Below, piece after piece: positions 1 through 8,534 of a DNA stretch of 22,232 bases. Below the pieces are notes generated by a model that saw only the letters and a program-made list of their open reading frames with translations, made no database searches and was not told where the DNA came from. How positions within the stretch are numbered: position 1 is the stretch's first letter; every line of letters begins with the position of its first letter. The DNA comes from Chrysophaeum taylorii (Eukaryota > Sar > Pelagophyceae > Pelagomonadales > Pelagomonadaceae), in NCBI GenBank assembly GCA_029834535.1, contig JAQMWT010000382.1:1-22232 (forward strand), written 5' to 3'. Position numbers and translations under genes: made by a program.

Positions 1-19
1 GGTTACGTATTGCTTGTGA

Positions 20-98
20 TAGTCTGCGAGGTCGCCGTAGACGGCTTGGAGGATCAATGTGTGGCTCGCGGGCCTACATGATCCTTACCCTAAATCGG
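20..98 (-). repeat. Left-edge stub of the Helitron-helicase satellite unit
   Basis: This stretch matches the right end of each large repeat unit later in the window (for example 21119-21197), differing at only a few bases. Read on the minus strand it is the start of the helicase fragment, with the peptide AVYGDLAD. The match stops near the TAAATCG at 98, where the units continue AGGGA and a microsatellite. It shows that the array also lies to the left of the large central insertion. Bases 1-19 show nothing recognisable. Confidence 0.85.
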
Positions 99-1439
99 GG
101 GGCTGATCTCCGTACCACGCTGGCTTCCCACGGCGGCGCTGGTTCCGGCGACCCCGCCAACGTTCATCTCGTCGACGGTCCTCTCTCCCACGAATTCGTC
201 TCCATGGGCGTCCTCGTCGACCCACCATCTCGACACCCGTGCTCATACCCCAACTCCAGCGTGCTCTAACCTCCCAGCGCGAGACAGCTCGGGCCACTGC
301 CTCTCCAGCGCCTTGCGGCACCCTTCCCATCACCGAAGCACTTCGAGTAGCGGCGTCCTCATGGGATGCGAGCTCGACCACGTTCATCAGCTCGTGGCCC
401 AGCTCGCCCTTCAAATCCCCAACCGCGCTGGGCTGAGATGTGTGCCCAGTACTTTGGCTACCCCTCTCCAGCTTGTTTGGGCCTCGTGGGCACTCGCATT
501 CTGGGCACTGACGTCGTTCTCGACGCTCACGGCAAGGTGCTTCTCACGCAGGCCAACCTTGTCAACCGCGGAGGAGCGCGGACCACCTGGCATGACGGCC
601 AGCTCGAGTGCGTCCTCGGCAGCGTCAAAGAGGCCGGCATCAGCCCTGTCCGAGGTTTTCGGCATCTTTGCTGACGTCGTCGCCCCTAACATTCGCACGC
701 TCTACGGCCGGTACCGAGGCAATCTCGCCCGACGCCAAGTCGTCCAAACATCCTCACCACGCTCGACAACAAGGAGCAACTCTACGACATCAAAACCCTC
801 GCTTGGGGTTCGTTGTACACCGCCCACGCCCCCCATCCCTCCCACCCGTCGCCTGTCGATCGGCGCGCAGCGCAAGTCCACTCCGAATACCTCGCTCACG
901 CCCGCGGCATCGACGCCATCATCCCCCAGCCGGGTACAGCACCACCGCCTGGCTTCTTGGGCCCTGTCGAACAGCGGCTACGTAGCTACGGCACCGTCGC
1001 CGGCCTCGTCTTTTGTGCCTTCGGTGATGCCAGCGCGGCGTGCCACGCTCTCGCCCAAACGTGCGCAGAGCGCATCGCTGCGCGAACCTGGGTGGCAAGC
1101 GGCTGCGCCAACTTCACAGAGGCAAAGGCGGCCCAAACTCGCCGCATCTACCGTGAGTGGGGGATCGCCAACGCATTAGGCCGGGCTCGCTGTGCCCTCA
1201 CCGCCCTCACCCATGTCGCCGCCTCGGGGAACCCCACCCAGGCCGCCCGATCCCAGCAGGACGTCACCCTTCGTCGCACATACGTCCGGCGGCAGCATGC
1301 GTACGACCTACGGGCGGGGCCCGTCCTCTCTTCGCCTGCCCCACGCCTCGACGATGACCCCGACTAGGTCCCGCGTACTTATCTCCGCCCGTCAGGCACA
1401 TCCCTCATACCCCACAAACCCACCCACATCCTTCATGCT
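99..1439 (+). pseudogene. Retroelement ORF fragment, possible restriction-like endonuclease end of a non-LTR element (broken)
   Basis: A coherent protein signal runs through this stretch but changes frame. Frame 1 is used at about 340-435 (peptide ELDHVHQLVAQLALQIPNRA). Frame 3 follows at 438-674 (GTDVVLDAHGKVLL, then NRGGARTTWHD), then frame 1 at about 655-735 (ADVVAPNIRTLYGRYRGN), then frame 3 from about 741 to the TAG at 1365-1367 (LYDIKTLAWGSLY, then GPVEQRLRSYGTVAGL). At least three frameshifts are needed, so it is a pseudogene. The order Cys/His-poor linker, 'RTTWHD', then a D-I-K motif followed by hydrophobic strands recalls the C-terminal PD-(D/E)XK endonuclease of some non-LTR retrotransposons; that is inference. 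No reverse transcriptase is present, so this would be only a 3' end. It lies between two pieces that are adjacent in the satellite units, so it was probably inserted into the array. The 3' part (1368-1439) has no visible coding sense. Confidence 0.4.
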
Positions 1440-1559
1440 CCCCACACACACACCCCTCTTAGCAGTCGACATTTAAAGACAGACAAACATTCCCCACACA
1501 CACACCCCTCTTAGCAGTCGACATTTACAGACAAACATCTGTCGATTAGTAGTAAGGAC
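1440..1559 (+). repeat. Satellite-unit spacer with a local direct repeat
   Basis: The motif CCCCTCTTAGCAGTCGACATT followed by a GACA/AACA-rich run occurs twice in a row here (about 1440-1488 and 1491-1537). It recurs in the right-hand array at about 19079-19144. It ends in GTCGATTAGTAGTAAGGAC, which matches 21228-21248 (GTCGATTAGTAGTTAGGAC) except for one base. In the right-hand units that sequence runs straight on into AAGTGCAGGCC; here it breaks off and unrelated sequence starts. This is the left border of the central 16.5-kb insertion. Confidence 0.8.
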
Positions 1560-1597
1560 CTTATTTTTGCGTCCAAAAAATCGATTCAAAAATAAGG
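1559..1597. repeat. Perfect 11-bp inverted repeat (hairpin) at the left insertion border
   Basis: CCTTATTTTTG at 1559-1569 is the exact reverse complement of CAAAAATAAGG at 1587-1597, with a 17-nt loop. It sits directly at the point where the satellite sequence stops, so it may be a terminal structure of the inserted element. A chance AT-rich palindrome is also possible. Confidence 0.7.
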
Positions 1598-1652
1598 ATA
1601 AGCCCCCGGTAAAGAACGGGTCTTATGTTTACTCTCTAAAAGTACAAGTTTA

Positions 1653-1674
1653 CAGGCGGGTCGACACTGAAAAT
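1653..1674 (+). repeat. Outer left terminal inverted repeat
   Basis: This 22-bp end matches the reverse complement of 3249-3270 at 21 of 22 positions; the mismatch is G against A at 1670. It begins CAGG directly after the target TA. Confidence 0.88.
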
Positions 1675-1830
1675 TACTGTTTTGTTGCAAGGACCGTACC
1701 ATGGACCGAACTCGACCAACGAGCGATGCGAGACTCAGGAGTACTCCCGACCACTCTCCTTTCGGACCTGGAGCACGCCATACCCCAGTTTAGCGTGATC
1801 GTGGCATGGTGTGGGGTAATGTCTAGCAGT

Positions 1831-1850
1831 ACCCGACACTAAAAATTACC
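1831..1850 (+). repeat. Inner left copy of the TIR motif
   Basis: ACCCGACACTAAAAATTACC is the exact reverse complement of 3228-3247 (20 of 20). It shares CGACACTRAAAAT with the outer TIR, so each end carries the motif twice. A 7-bp inverted repeat (TACCCCA at 1781-1787, TGGGGTA at 1812-1818) lies in the segment between the two left copies. Confidence 0.85.
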
Positions 1851-3126
1851 TGGCATGAGGAAGGGGAGGATGGCTCACTAGGGGCACTGGGTGTCGAAAT
1901 GAGCATGACCGTAGCGCCCGAAGTGTCGGTGGGGACCCTGGGAGCTGCTTTGGGCGGGACTCAGGTAGCTGGTTGGTTCGTGGCTGGGGTCGCCGACGGC
2001 GGCGACGATCGTGGCCGATCTCGCGCTCGAATTCGGCGTTGCTGTCCTCCTCCTCCTCCTCATCTTCAGCATCAGCATCATCCGGCACGGCAAATGCAAG
2101 ATCCTCCAGCGCCTTTTTGCACGCCTTCTTACTGCACCGCTTCCATTTGAGGTCCCCGCAGATCTCGCAGTACTTGAGTTTGCTTGCGTCGCACACAGCG
2201 CCGTTGTCTCGGCCGCAGACGCAGCCGTCTTTGCAGCGCTGCCACGCCTCGAAGCATGCCGAGACAGCCGCGTCCATCGCGGCCCGCACAGGCCCCAGCA
2301 CATCATGGCAGTGTTGCACTCGCGGTAGTCATAGGCCTCAGCCCAGCAGACGTCACCCTTGCCGGCCCCAAACTTGGTCTTGGCGTTCCCTTTGTTGTCG
2401 GCGTAGTCCACGAACTGGGGCGTCTCGTCGAGGTTCAGGACAAGGCGGGGGACAGATATGGCGCCGTGCTCGTCCATAATCCCCGCGGCCTTGAGCTCGG
2501 CGCGAAGTCCGTGGATGCCCGCAAAGTACTCCTCTACCATCTCGTCGCATTTCACGGTGGCACGCTTCGCATCGATTATTTTGCTTGATCTTCGTGCTGA
2601 TCCGGTGCGAGTTGCGGGCGAAGAAACCTATGAATAATTCTTCCGAGAGCGAATGGCCGCACACAAGTTTGTAGTTGGCGTTGTTGAACGGGACTTTCTT
2701 GCGTCCGCCGCGCCGGCTCTGAAGTCGACGATTGAGCAAAATATGGCGCACTTTGACTCCAATCTCTTCGCAGCTTGGCGCGGCGCGGGCCTTGTTGCTC
2801 TCAACAATGCATTTCACAGGCGCCTGCTCCTCCTGCGGCGTGAGCGACATCCGGTCCGAGCGAGTGTGCGTCGCGGCTGTTTCATCAAACAAAACACGCT
2901 CCTTCAGTCTATCGTTGAGCTGTCTCCAGGTGATGAGCTCAACCCACTCTGGGTGGTCAATCATGCACTTCTTGGCCCCTACTCCTTCCTTCTCGCAATA
3001 CGCTAAGGCCTCCGCGAAGGCTTTCTGCTGCGGGCGTTTCTTTTCCGCGTCCAACGCAGCCGTTATCTTGTTGAAAACTCGCTTCGGAGCCATTTTTTCT
3101 CGCTGCCGCTTCTCCCGGGCTGTCAT
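1846..3126 (-). pseudogene. DDE-type transposase (Tc1/mariner/pogo-like), frameshifted and internally deleted
   Basis: Three minus-strand frames join into one protein. The first (from the only early ATG at 3126; the frame is open upstream to 3250 without another ATG) is basic, then shows helix-turn-helix-like segments around LTPQEEQAPVKCIVESNK and a 'SEELFIGFFARN' block. Near 2585 it shifts into a second frame holding LVLNLDETPQFVDY (about 2405-2440), whose Asp fits the first catalytic residue of DDE transposases. Near 2310 it shifts again to a Cys-rich segment (about 2235-2112; C29, C33, C35, C43, C51-x2-C54, C62, C67 of that frame) followed by an acidic run EDEEEEED. Very little sequence lies between the first Asp and the Cys-rich part, so the segment expected to carry the second and third catalytic acids seems deleted. 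The element-specific TIRs and TA flanks support the family assignment. The exact family (pogo, mariner or a protist lineage) is uncertain. Confidence 0.7.
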
Positions 3127-3227
3127 AGGGGCCCGCCCAGGCTCCTTCCGTGCCTTGGGGCGCTTCGCCACCTTCGGCTTGGCTCTGGTGGCCTTCCTAG
3201 CTGCGGAAGCTGAGTTTCGAAAGAGCG

Positions 3228-3247
3228 GGTAATTTTTAGTGTCGGGT
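3228..3247 (-). repeat. Inner right copy of the TIR motif
   Basis: This is an exact inverted match of 1831-1850. It almost touches the outer right TIR, forming two head-to-tail copies of the motif. Repeated motifs of this kind in TIRs are often transposase-binding sites; that role is inferred. Confidence 0.85.
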
Positions 3248-3248
3248 G

Positions 3249-3270
3249 ATTTTTAGTGTCGACCCGCCTG
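3249..3270 (-). repeat. Outer right terminal inverted repeat
   Basis: The sequence ends GTCGACCCGCCTG and is followed by the TA target copy at 3271-3272. It pairs with 1653-1674 with a single mismatch. Confidence 0.88.
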
Positions 3271-4792
3271 TAGTCGACCAAGATGCGGATTGACCAAACT
3301 TAAGTGACCCTTGTTCAGGGTTTACGGTGATCAAACTTGTGTGGTGGTTGCAAACTTGACTTTTCCCTAAAACTAAATGATTCGTGTCAGCTACGATAGC
3401 AACCACTGGGACTGCCACGTCGTCCGCAAGAGCTATTCGTAACGCAGCCCACTTGTATATAGTCGTCTTGTTCAATCCCGACCCGTACAGGGTGCGCTCG
3501 ACTGGGAGTTTGCCTTGGTCGAAGATTATCTTGTCCTTCGCCAGCTTGGCGACCATCTTGTGGCAAATATAGGAGACATCAGCCATTCCATCCACACCTA
3601 TGATCGTTGCGAACTTCGGCCCGTCTCGTCTTTTGTAAATATGTCCAACTATGAACGTGAGCGTGCCAGTATCCAAACAACCGATGGTGACGAGGTCTTC
3701 CTCGATCTTTTTCCCATAGCGCGGCAACAGGGCGGTATGATGGCATCGCCTCTTCAGATCCCCGTCGCCCGGCATCTGGATCGACACAGCTGCCATCTCA
3801 GGTGCCACGCGTGTCGCCTCTGAATCTTCCGCGGCGTCCGCAGCAGCATCTTTGTCTGGTGGCTCTCGCTCTTTCTCGGTCGCGAACTTGGGTGGGCTCA
3901 GCACTTCAGCTGCTTCCTCATCTCCAAGTTCCGCTGGCGCCTCTGGGTTCTCCCATATGACGTTCATTTCGTCTTCCCACGACACTTCCATCGACTCGCC
4001 CTCGGATCGTCGCTCTCCACTACCGATTCCAGTCGGGTCTCGGCTCATCGCGGCTTCTTCGCTGCAGCTCGGCGATCGACTCCTTCTTTGCTCCGGCGAT
4101 CTCTTCAGCAGGACGCTCTGAGCCTTCGTCCACAATTTCTGGAAGCTCCACGTTGTCTTATTTCCGCGAAAGCTGTACGACTTCATCCAGCTCGCGTACC
4201 CATCAATCGTGCCCTTCTCAGCTTCATCGGCGCTTCGACTGTCCTCGTCGGTCACCGGCAGCGAGTTCTGACAGTCCACAATCGGAGGTAAATTCACTCC
4301 CTCCTTCGTTTCATCGGACGTTTCCTGCAATCGCTCGTCCGTCCAGTTGGGCATTTCTGCCCACTTCTCCTCCATCGGCGTACCTGTGGTCGGATCTGTC
4401 TCCTCCATCGGTGCAACTGTGGTCCGATCTGTGACCAAAACCCGTTCGGGGGGGTCCGCAGGAAAAGAGGACGGCGTCCCCGACGTCAACTCGGTTGGCA
4501 TGACGTCGTCAACGCGATCGTCCTTGAACGACGCACACATTGACAAAATAGGAGACACTGGATCCTGAAGCGTTGGTTCATCAGTCTCCGAGTCTGTGTC
4601 TTTCCAGTAGCGTGGAGATTCCAAAGGTTCGACTGACTTTGCTCCCACATACGGTGTAGAAGGCCACCAAACAATCCGAGCGTTGGTGGTTGTTTCCTCC
4701 GGTTGCAAACGATGGCTGCTCGTCACTGCGGCATCGGCAACATCATCGGAGGGTTGGGCGGAGCGTGCCTTCGGGTAATTCATAACTCCCAT
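3271..4792 (-). pseudogene. Acidic linker plus retropepsin-like domain of the backbone element
   Basis: This minus-strand frame is open for over 500 codons from ATG at 4792. The first 330 residues are acidic, Pro/Ser/Thr-rich and partly repetitive (PMEETDPTTGTPMEE; TSGTPSSF). Residues about 345-500 look folded: VTIGCLDTGTLTFIVGHIYK, then IGVDGMADVSYI (about 400-408), a flap-like stretch LYGSGLNKTT, and VADTNHLVLGK (about 465-475) followed by ITVNPEQGSLKF. The order hydrophobic-hydrophobic-D-x-x-A, then VAD...LxLG, then a late 'G-x-L' strand is that of LTR-retroelement aspartic proteases. The catalytic triplet reads DGM rather than DTG or DSG, so activity is doubtful. The frame is cut at 3271 by the DNA transposon and reopens beyond it. 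The match is by pattern only. Confidence 0.5.
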
Positions 4793-5515
4793 TGGTGACT
4801 GCGCTTCGCACGGGGTTTGGAACGCGAAAGTAGCGCTCGAATAACCAAAATTATATTGGTATCGGCCTCCGTCGTATTCGTCGTCGCGCGATCGGCGTCG
4901 TCTGTGCCGGCGCGAACTTCGACTGGGGTCTTGTTATCTTTGTCTCTCTCTGGCATCAGTTCGGCAGGGCCCAGTATCTCTGGATCGGCTTCGTCCCTGT
5001 AAACAACTGGTGTTCCCAAGTCTCTCCGAACTGCCTCAATCGTCTCGTCTATCGAAACGTCGACACATACGTCATCTTCTTGCCAAAACTCCGACCAAAC
5101 GTAAATTAACTCTCCGTTGGCGATTAAATCCATGCCTCGGGGTCGGGATCGCACTTCTTTCCGCTCTGGCGGTTTCTTCCTTAGGAAACAGTGAGCTCGT
5201 ATCCATATCTTATGTACGCTCATCTTCCTCTTATCCGTGCTGATCGTCCCATCCAAATTCGATTCTGGGCGGCAGCTACACTCATCCCTCATGTCTGTTC
5301 GGGATCTTTCTTTATCACATAGCCATCATCATATGTAGGCTGCGAATCTTCGAACTCTTCGTTCGTGGGTAATACGCCAGGGCTTTCACAGAGCTCCAAA
5401 GGTGGTTCATGCATTGCAAGGTTCTTCACCTCTTCAGGTTTCGTGTTCATTTTCTCGGCCACTTCACTCGGCCTATCAGCAGCTCCATCGCTTAAAATGT
5501 CGGCAGTCGCCTAGT
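4780..5515 (-). pseudogene. Linker region of the backbone element, two further frames
   Basis: Upstream of the protease frame the signal continues in other frames. Codons from about 5512 to the TGA near 5291 read a charged peptide (DRPSEVAEKMNTKPEEVKNL, then EEFEDSQPTYDDGYVIKKDP). A second frame runs from 5292 to 4780 (HKIWIRAHCFLRKKPPER, then ELIYVWSEFWQEDDVCVDVS) and stops just inside the start of the next ORF. At least two frameshifts separate it from its neighbours. I recognise no family. It may be one polyprotein spacer that has decayed, or an overlapping-frame arrangement. Confidence 0.4.
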
Positions 5516-5525
5516 TACAAAAAAT

Positions 5526-5804
5526 AACTAACTAACTAACTTCAGACCTCTCCCGAGCATGGGAGCCAGGCCGGACCGACAGGAGCCAGTCCGGAATCAC
5601 GGGTCTGTAGACGAGGAGCGCCGAAAGGTCCGTCGGCGGAGAGTGACCATCAAGCTTGTCGCCATGCGACGAGGAGACCGCGATGTGACTGACAACCAAC
5701 TCGTCGACAACCTTCCGTCTGCGCCCCCCGGCCATACCCCGTCCCACTGCGAACGTTCCGGCTGCCAACCGGCCCGCCCGGGAGGCGAATAGGTGCCAAC
5801 CTAC
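5526..5804 (-). mobile_element. Short tailed element (SINE-like), copy A
   Basis: This segment is nearly identical (about six substitutions by eye) to 10534-10810 in the opposite orientation. Read on the minus strand it begins GTAGGTTGGCACC and ends in a (GTTA)n tail, seen here as TAACTAACTAACTAAC at 5525-5540. Both copies start at the same base, which argues against random 5' truncation and for a complete short element. A 77-codon frame is open in both copies (plus strand here, 5559-5792), but the differences change amino acids, so it is probably not coding. I see no convincing tRNA-like A and B boxes and no clear target duplication for this copy. Confidence 0.75.
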
Positions 5805-6639
5805 GCCGGGAGGGCGGATGCCCTCGCAAGGCTCAGGATTCATGAGGCACCGTCCTCCATCGCAACCACGCGGTCGGCGATCAGGGTAAGGTAACTAAAA
5901 ATGTCTGCACACAAAACGTCTGCCATCGGCAAAAAGAACAAAATGTCTGCAATCGGTTCGTCGGGAGGCCCTGCAAAGGAAGAAGGCGTCGTCCCCGACG
6001 TCACATCCGTCAAGAAATGGCAATCAGATGGCACGTGACGTTCGATGGGCGTGTAAACAGGTGCGCGCTTATCGAGGTAATCCTCTGCGACGCCTCGTTG
6101 ATCGATTGGGGAGACGAAGTGTCATCCACCTGAGTGTCCGGAGGTAGACTCATAGCATCGAGCGTAGCAGCGGCGGGTCCATTCCTTTGGGCGTCATCGG
6201 CTGCACGGGGCTCGGAAGTCGAATTCAAACTTAACTCCGGTGCGTCGTCAAAACCAAGGGCTCTGTTAGCTGACGACGAATCATATCGTGCCACAGACGG
6301 TGACACCGGGTCAGAAGCGGTTGTTGGCTTCGGCCCGTAATTTAACGACGTTTCGGTCAGATCCTCCGATCCTGTGGGGACTTTGGTTTGGGTGAGCTTA
6401 ATCGACTGGGATTGCTCTTGCCCGTAGTTTAACGACGTTGCGGTCAGGTCCGAATTCAGCAGGAACTGCTGCTGATGGGAGGTTGCGCATTCAGCGCTCG
6501 AATGACCGGAGTGGCCGCCGCAGTCGTAAGCGCATCGGCGACCGGGAAATCGGCACTCCCTATCAGGGTCGTAGTCGGCGTCCGCGTAGGCAGTCCGCTC
6601 CGCGAGTGGTCGGTGCTCCCGATCCGCATTGTTCGAACG
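5805..6639 (-). pseudogene. Gag-like Cys/His cluster and repetitive linker (3' part of the split gag)
   Basis: On the minus strand from 6639 the frame reads SNNADREHRPLAERT, then a Cys/His cluster CAYDCGGHSGHSSAEC (about 6532-6485). Its spacing C-x3-C-x5-H-x4-C is close to, but looser than, the retroviral-type zinc knuckle. Then comes a linker with two copies of LT(A/E)TSLNYG and a third weaker one. The frame runs to a stop at about 6010, and another (6034-5840) continues with TSGTTPSSFAGPP, a near-copy of the TSGTPSSF module in the downstream linker. The part beyond 6639 was displaced by the LTR element to 13908 and higher; without that element the codons join in frame (…AGA CGT TCG AAC…). 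Confidence 0.55.
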
Positions 6640-6973
6640 TGTGACAGTAACGCCCATCCCCCCACTTGCCTGCCTGCCACCTGGCTTACCCAGATTGTTG
6701 CCCTGGTACTGACCTTGCAATTATGGGGGGGGGGTGTCATCTTGACACCCTCGCCTGCGCTTCCACTGAGCCTAATGTACCAGGCATTTGTATTGCTTTC
6801 TTGCTGTCTTCTTGCTATTACCCTCATTTGAATGTCCGATTTTAAGATGGCGTGAGTGTTTACGCTGAGATCGGGCGTGTGGTGGTTTCACCCGCGGTTC
6901 GGGTTGGGAGAAAGGGTTGTTGAGGCCTCTGGCCCGGCCAAGAGGGGCGGGTATCTGAGAGAAGACCACTACA
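6640..6973 (+). repeat. 5' LTR
   Basis: This 334-bp sequence starts TGTGACAGTAACGCCC and ends ACCACTACA. It matches 13575-13907 with about a dozen substitutions and one base of difference in a G-run (10 against 9 G), roughly 96% identity by eye. The divergence means the insertion is not very recent. It contains the local inverted repeat GGTGTCA/TGACACC around 6733-6749. Confidence 0.93.
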
Positions 6974-6974
6974 G

Positions 6975-6990
6975 TGGTCTCAGAAACGGG
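6975..6990 (+). promoter_or_regulatory. Candidate primer-binding site
   Basis: TGGTCTCAGAAACGGG begins one or two bases after the 5' LTR. It resembles the TGGTATCAGAGC sequence complementary to initiator-Met tRNA 3' ends used by many LTR retrotransposons (9 of the first 12 positions). The tRNA of this organism is unknown, so the match is tentative. The site also forms a hairpin with the LTR end (GACCACT/AGTGGTC). Confidence 0.5.
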
Positions 6991-7424
6991 AATCGATAGT
7001 CCAACTCCCGGACTGTCGATCTCCTGTTTTTCGGCGGCGAGTCGGTTCGTAACGGTCGAGTGAGTGCGAAGCCGAGGCATTTGTGAGTGAATATCCAGGG
7101 GATCACGGGTACCGCTGCAGGGTTCATTTTGCGTGATTCGGATCAGACGGGGAGCGGAGTCACTACGACTCAACCAGGCAAAGCATCGTAGGACCTAACA
7201 AGGCAAAGAAAGAGTAAGACCTAACTTAGCTCGCGCGAGGCAGACCACCTCCCCGACGGCGAGCGACAGCACCGGGAAGGCCGTCCATAGCCTTCACGCG
7301 CAAGGCAAACACTTCCGTAAGACCCGCGCACCTGTACAGCGCGCAGTCAGACGGCTGCCGGCAATTTGTCGTCTGACGGAAAAGAGCGTTCGGATTAATC
7401 CTATTATCCGGGCAAAGCGCGGTC
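6991..7424 (+). other. 5' leader of the LTR retrotransposon
   Basis: About 430 bp between the primer-binding-like site and the first gag ATG. I see no gene here. It would be the untranslated leader, where a packaging signal usually lies, but no specific structure can be supported by eye. Confidence 0.5.
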
Positions 7425-8534
7425 ATGGCAGAAAGGCCAATGACAGAACGACCGCAGTGGTTTCGGGACGCACAGGAGCGTCTGCAACGATTCAGTATGG
7501 CGACTCCATTTTCGTCCATTGGAAGAACACCGTTCAGCACGCCCTTTCAACGGCCGGAAGCCGAGGAAAGCGGCATAAGAAGAGAGGCAAGATCATCTGA
7601 AAGCCTCGACAGCCCCCTAAGCGCGGTCATCCTTCCGGATCCACGCGCCGGCGAAGGGGGAGCTACGGTTGCGCCAGACGCAGCCTCAAGACCGGGTGAG
7701 CCGACGTTCCCGTACTCACGACCCTACGAACGTGCGATGAATGGTGCGGAGCCTCGAGCGGACCCAGTATTTGCTCATACGATGCGTGGACCAGAGGAGA
7801 GTGCACCTCCTAGGCCACCATCCGCGAATACGAGAGCTGCGGAAGATCGTCGATTGGATATCGACACCGAGATTCTGCAGACCATCAACGAACGATTCGA
7901 GATGTGCCAGTCACAGACCGAGCAAGTCCTACGTGAAATAGAGCGCGCCCGCCGCGACGCGCAGCAACAACGCTCAGAAGTGGAGCGGCAGCGGATCGAC
8001 GGCGATCGACTTCGACGAATGGTGGAGGAATCCGCGCGGGCGCGTGCTCGAGAGGCACGGCCAGCCTCTCCGGATGCCACGCGTGTTACGCCCGAAGAGG
8101 ATGACGCTGTATCGGCACTGACCGATGATCAGCAACCGCGAAGTCGACCGGAGCCTACCCCGCAGCATCATACGGACCCCGGTTTAGCACGTCCTCGTAA
8201 CGAATAAGAGATACTTCAGATCAAGAATGGAGCTGCTGGTATGACTCGTAACACGTTTTCACCTCTCACCGGGCAAATCACCAAGACCCGAGATGAGGTT
8301 AACGCGTGGTTTGTGCAGTTGCAGCGTAAGGTGGAAGACGAGATCATGCTGCATGAAGGGTGTGTCAACATGCAGCTAGAGGCCACTGAGGACGTTTGTC
8401 GTGCGACTCTCATGTCTGCTGTTGACGAGAATGAAGTCGAGGAGGATGTCTTGAGTGACAGACCTCCTCCTGAGCCACCTCCAGATGAAGTAGTGAAAAA
8501 AAACACCAGAAATGGATATGGAGGCGACTGCTAA
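7425..8534 (+). pseudogene. Gag-like ORF of the LTR retrotransposon, with in-frame TAA
   Basis: ATG at 7425 opens 260 codons to a TAA at 8205-8207. The same frame then continues through about 109 more codons (MTRNTFSPLTGQITKTRDEV, then NAWFVQLQRKVEDEI) to a stop at 8532-8534. The first part is rich in Pro, Arg and Glu with a long charged helix (LQTINERFEMCQSQTEQVL, then RRDAQQQRSEVERQ; residues about 145-215) that should form a coiled coil, as in many gag N-termini. The position right after the leader supports gag. The TAA may be a nonsense mutation or a readthrough site. No zinc knuckle is visible. Confidence 0.6.
8498..8504 (+). promoter_or_regulatory. Candidate -1 frameshift heptamer A_AAA_AAC
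   Basis: In the gag frame the codons are AAA AAA AAC, so the heptamer at 8498-8504 is in the correct phase for -1 slippage. The -1 frame stays open to 8950, while the zero frame stops at 8532. The site lies in a run of eight A, so it may also just be a mutational slip site. No downstream pseudoknot was established. Confidence 0.3.

Larger units (their letters stand above)
1653..3270 (-). mobile_element. Tc1/mariner/pogo-like DNA transposon, defective, TA-flanked
   Basis: The ends are inverted copies starting CAGGCGGGTCGACACT and are flanked by TA on both sides (1651-1652 and 3271-3272), the target-duplication signature of the Tc1/mariner superfamily. The 1618-bp element carries one broken transposase on the minus strand. 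It interrupts the protease frame of the backbone: deleting the element plus one TA joins the frame ending at 3273 to one that stays open for more than 20 codons into 1575. At the right end two TIR motifs abut; at the left end they are separated by 156 bp. It probably could not move by itself. Confidence 0.85.

Noticed and set aside
313..1179. Long plus-strand open frame of 288 codons
   Set aside because: Ser/Pro/Arg-rich reading of a GC-rich region; the protein-like sense lies mostly in the other frames of the broken retroelement ORF, except short parts at about 340-435 and 655-735.
1973..2588. Plus-strand open frames across the transposase
   Set aside because: They are antisense to the transposase and low in complexity (Ser and Arg runs) while the minus strand carries the recognisable motifs.
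5559..5792. 77-codon ORF conserved between the two tailed-element copies as a real protein
   Set aside because: Most of the few differences change amino acids, and the frame is explained by high GC and recent common origin of the copies.
6772..7173. Minus-strand ORF spanning the 5' LTR border
   Set aside because: It crosses from LTR into leader with no known motif, and the same LTR part reappears fused to unrelated sequence at the 3' LTR (13685-14281).
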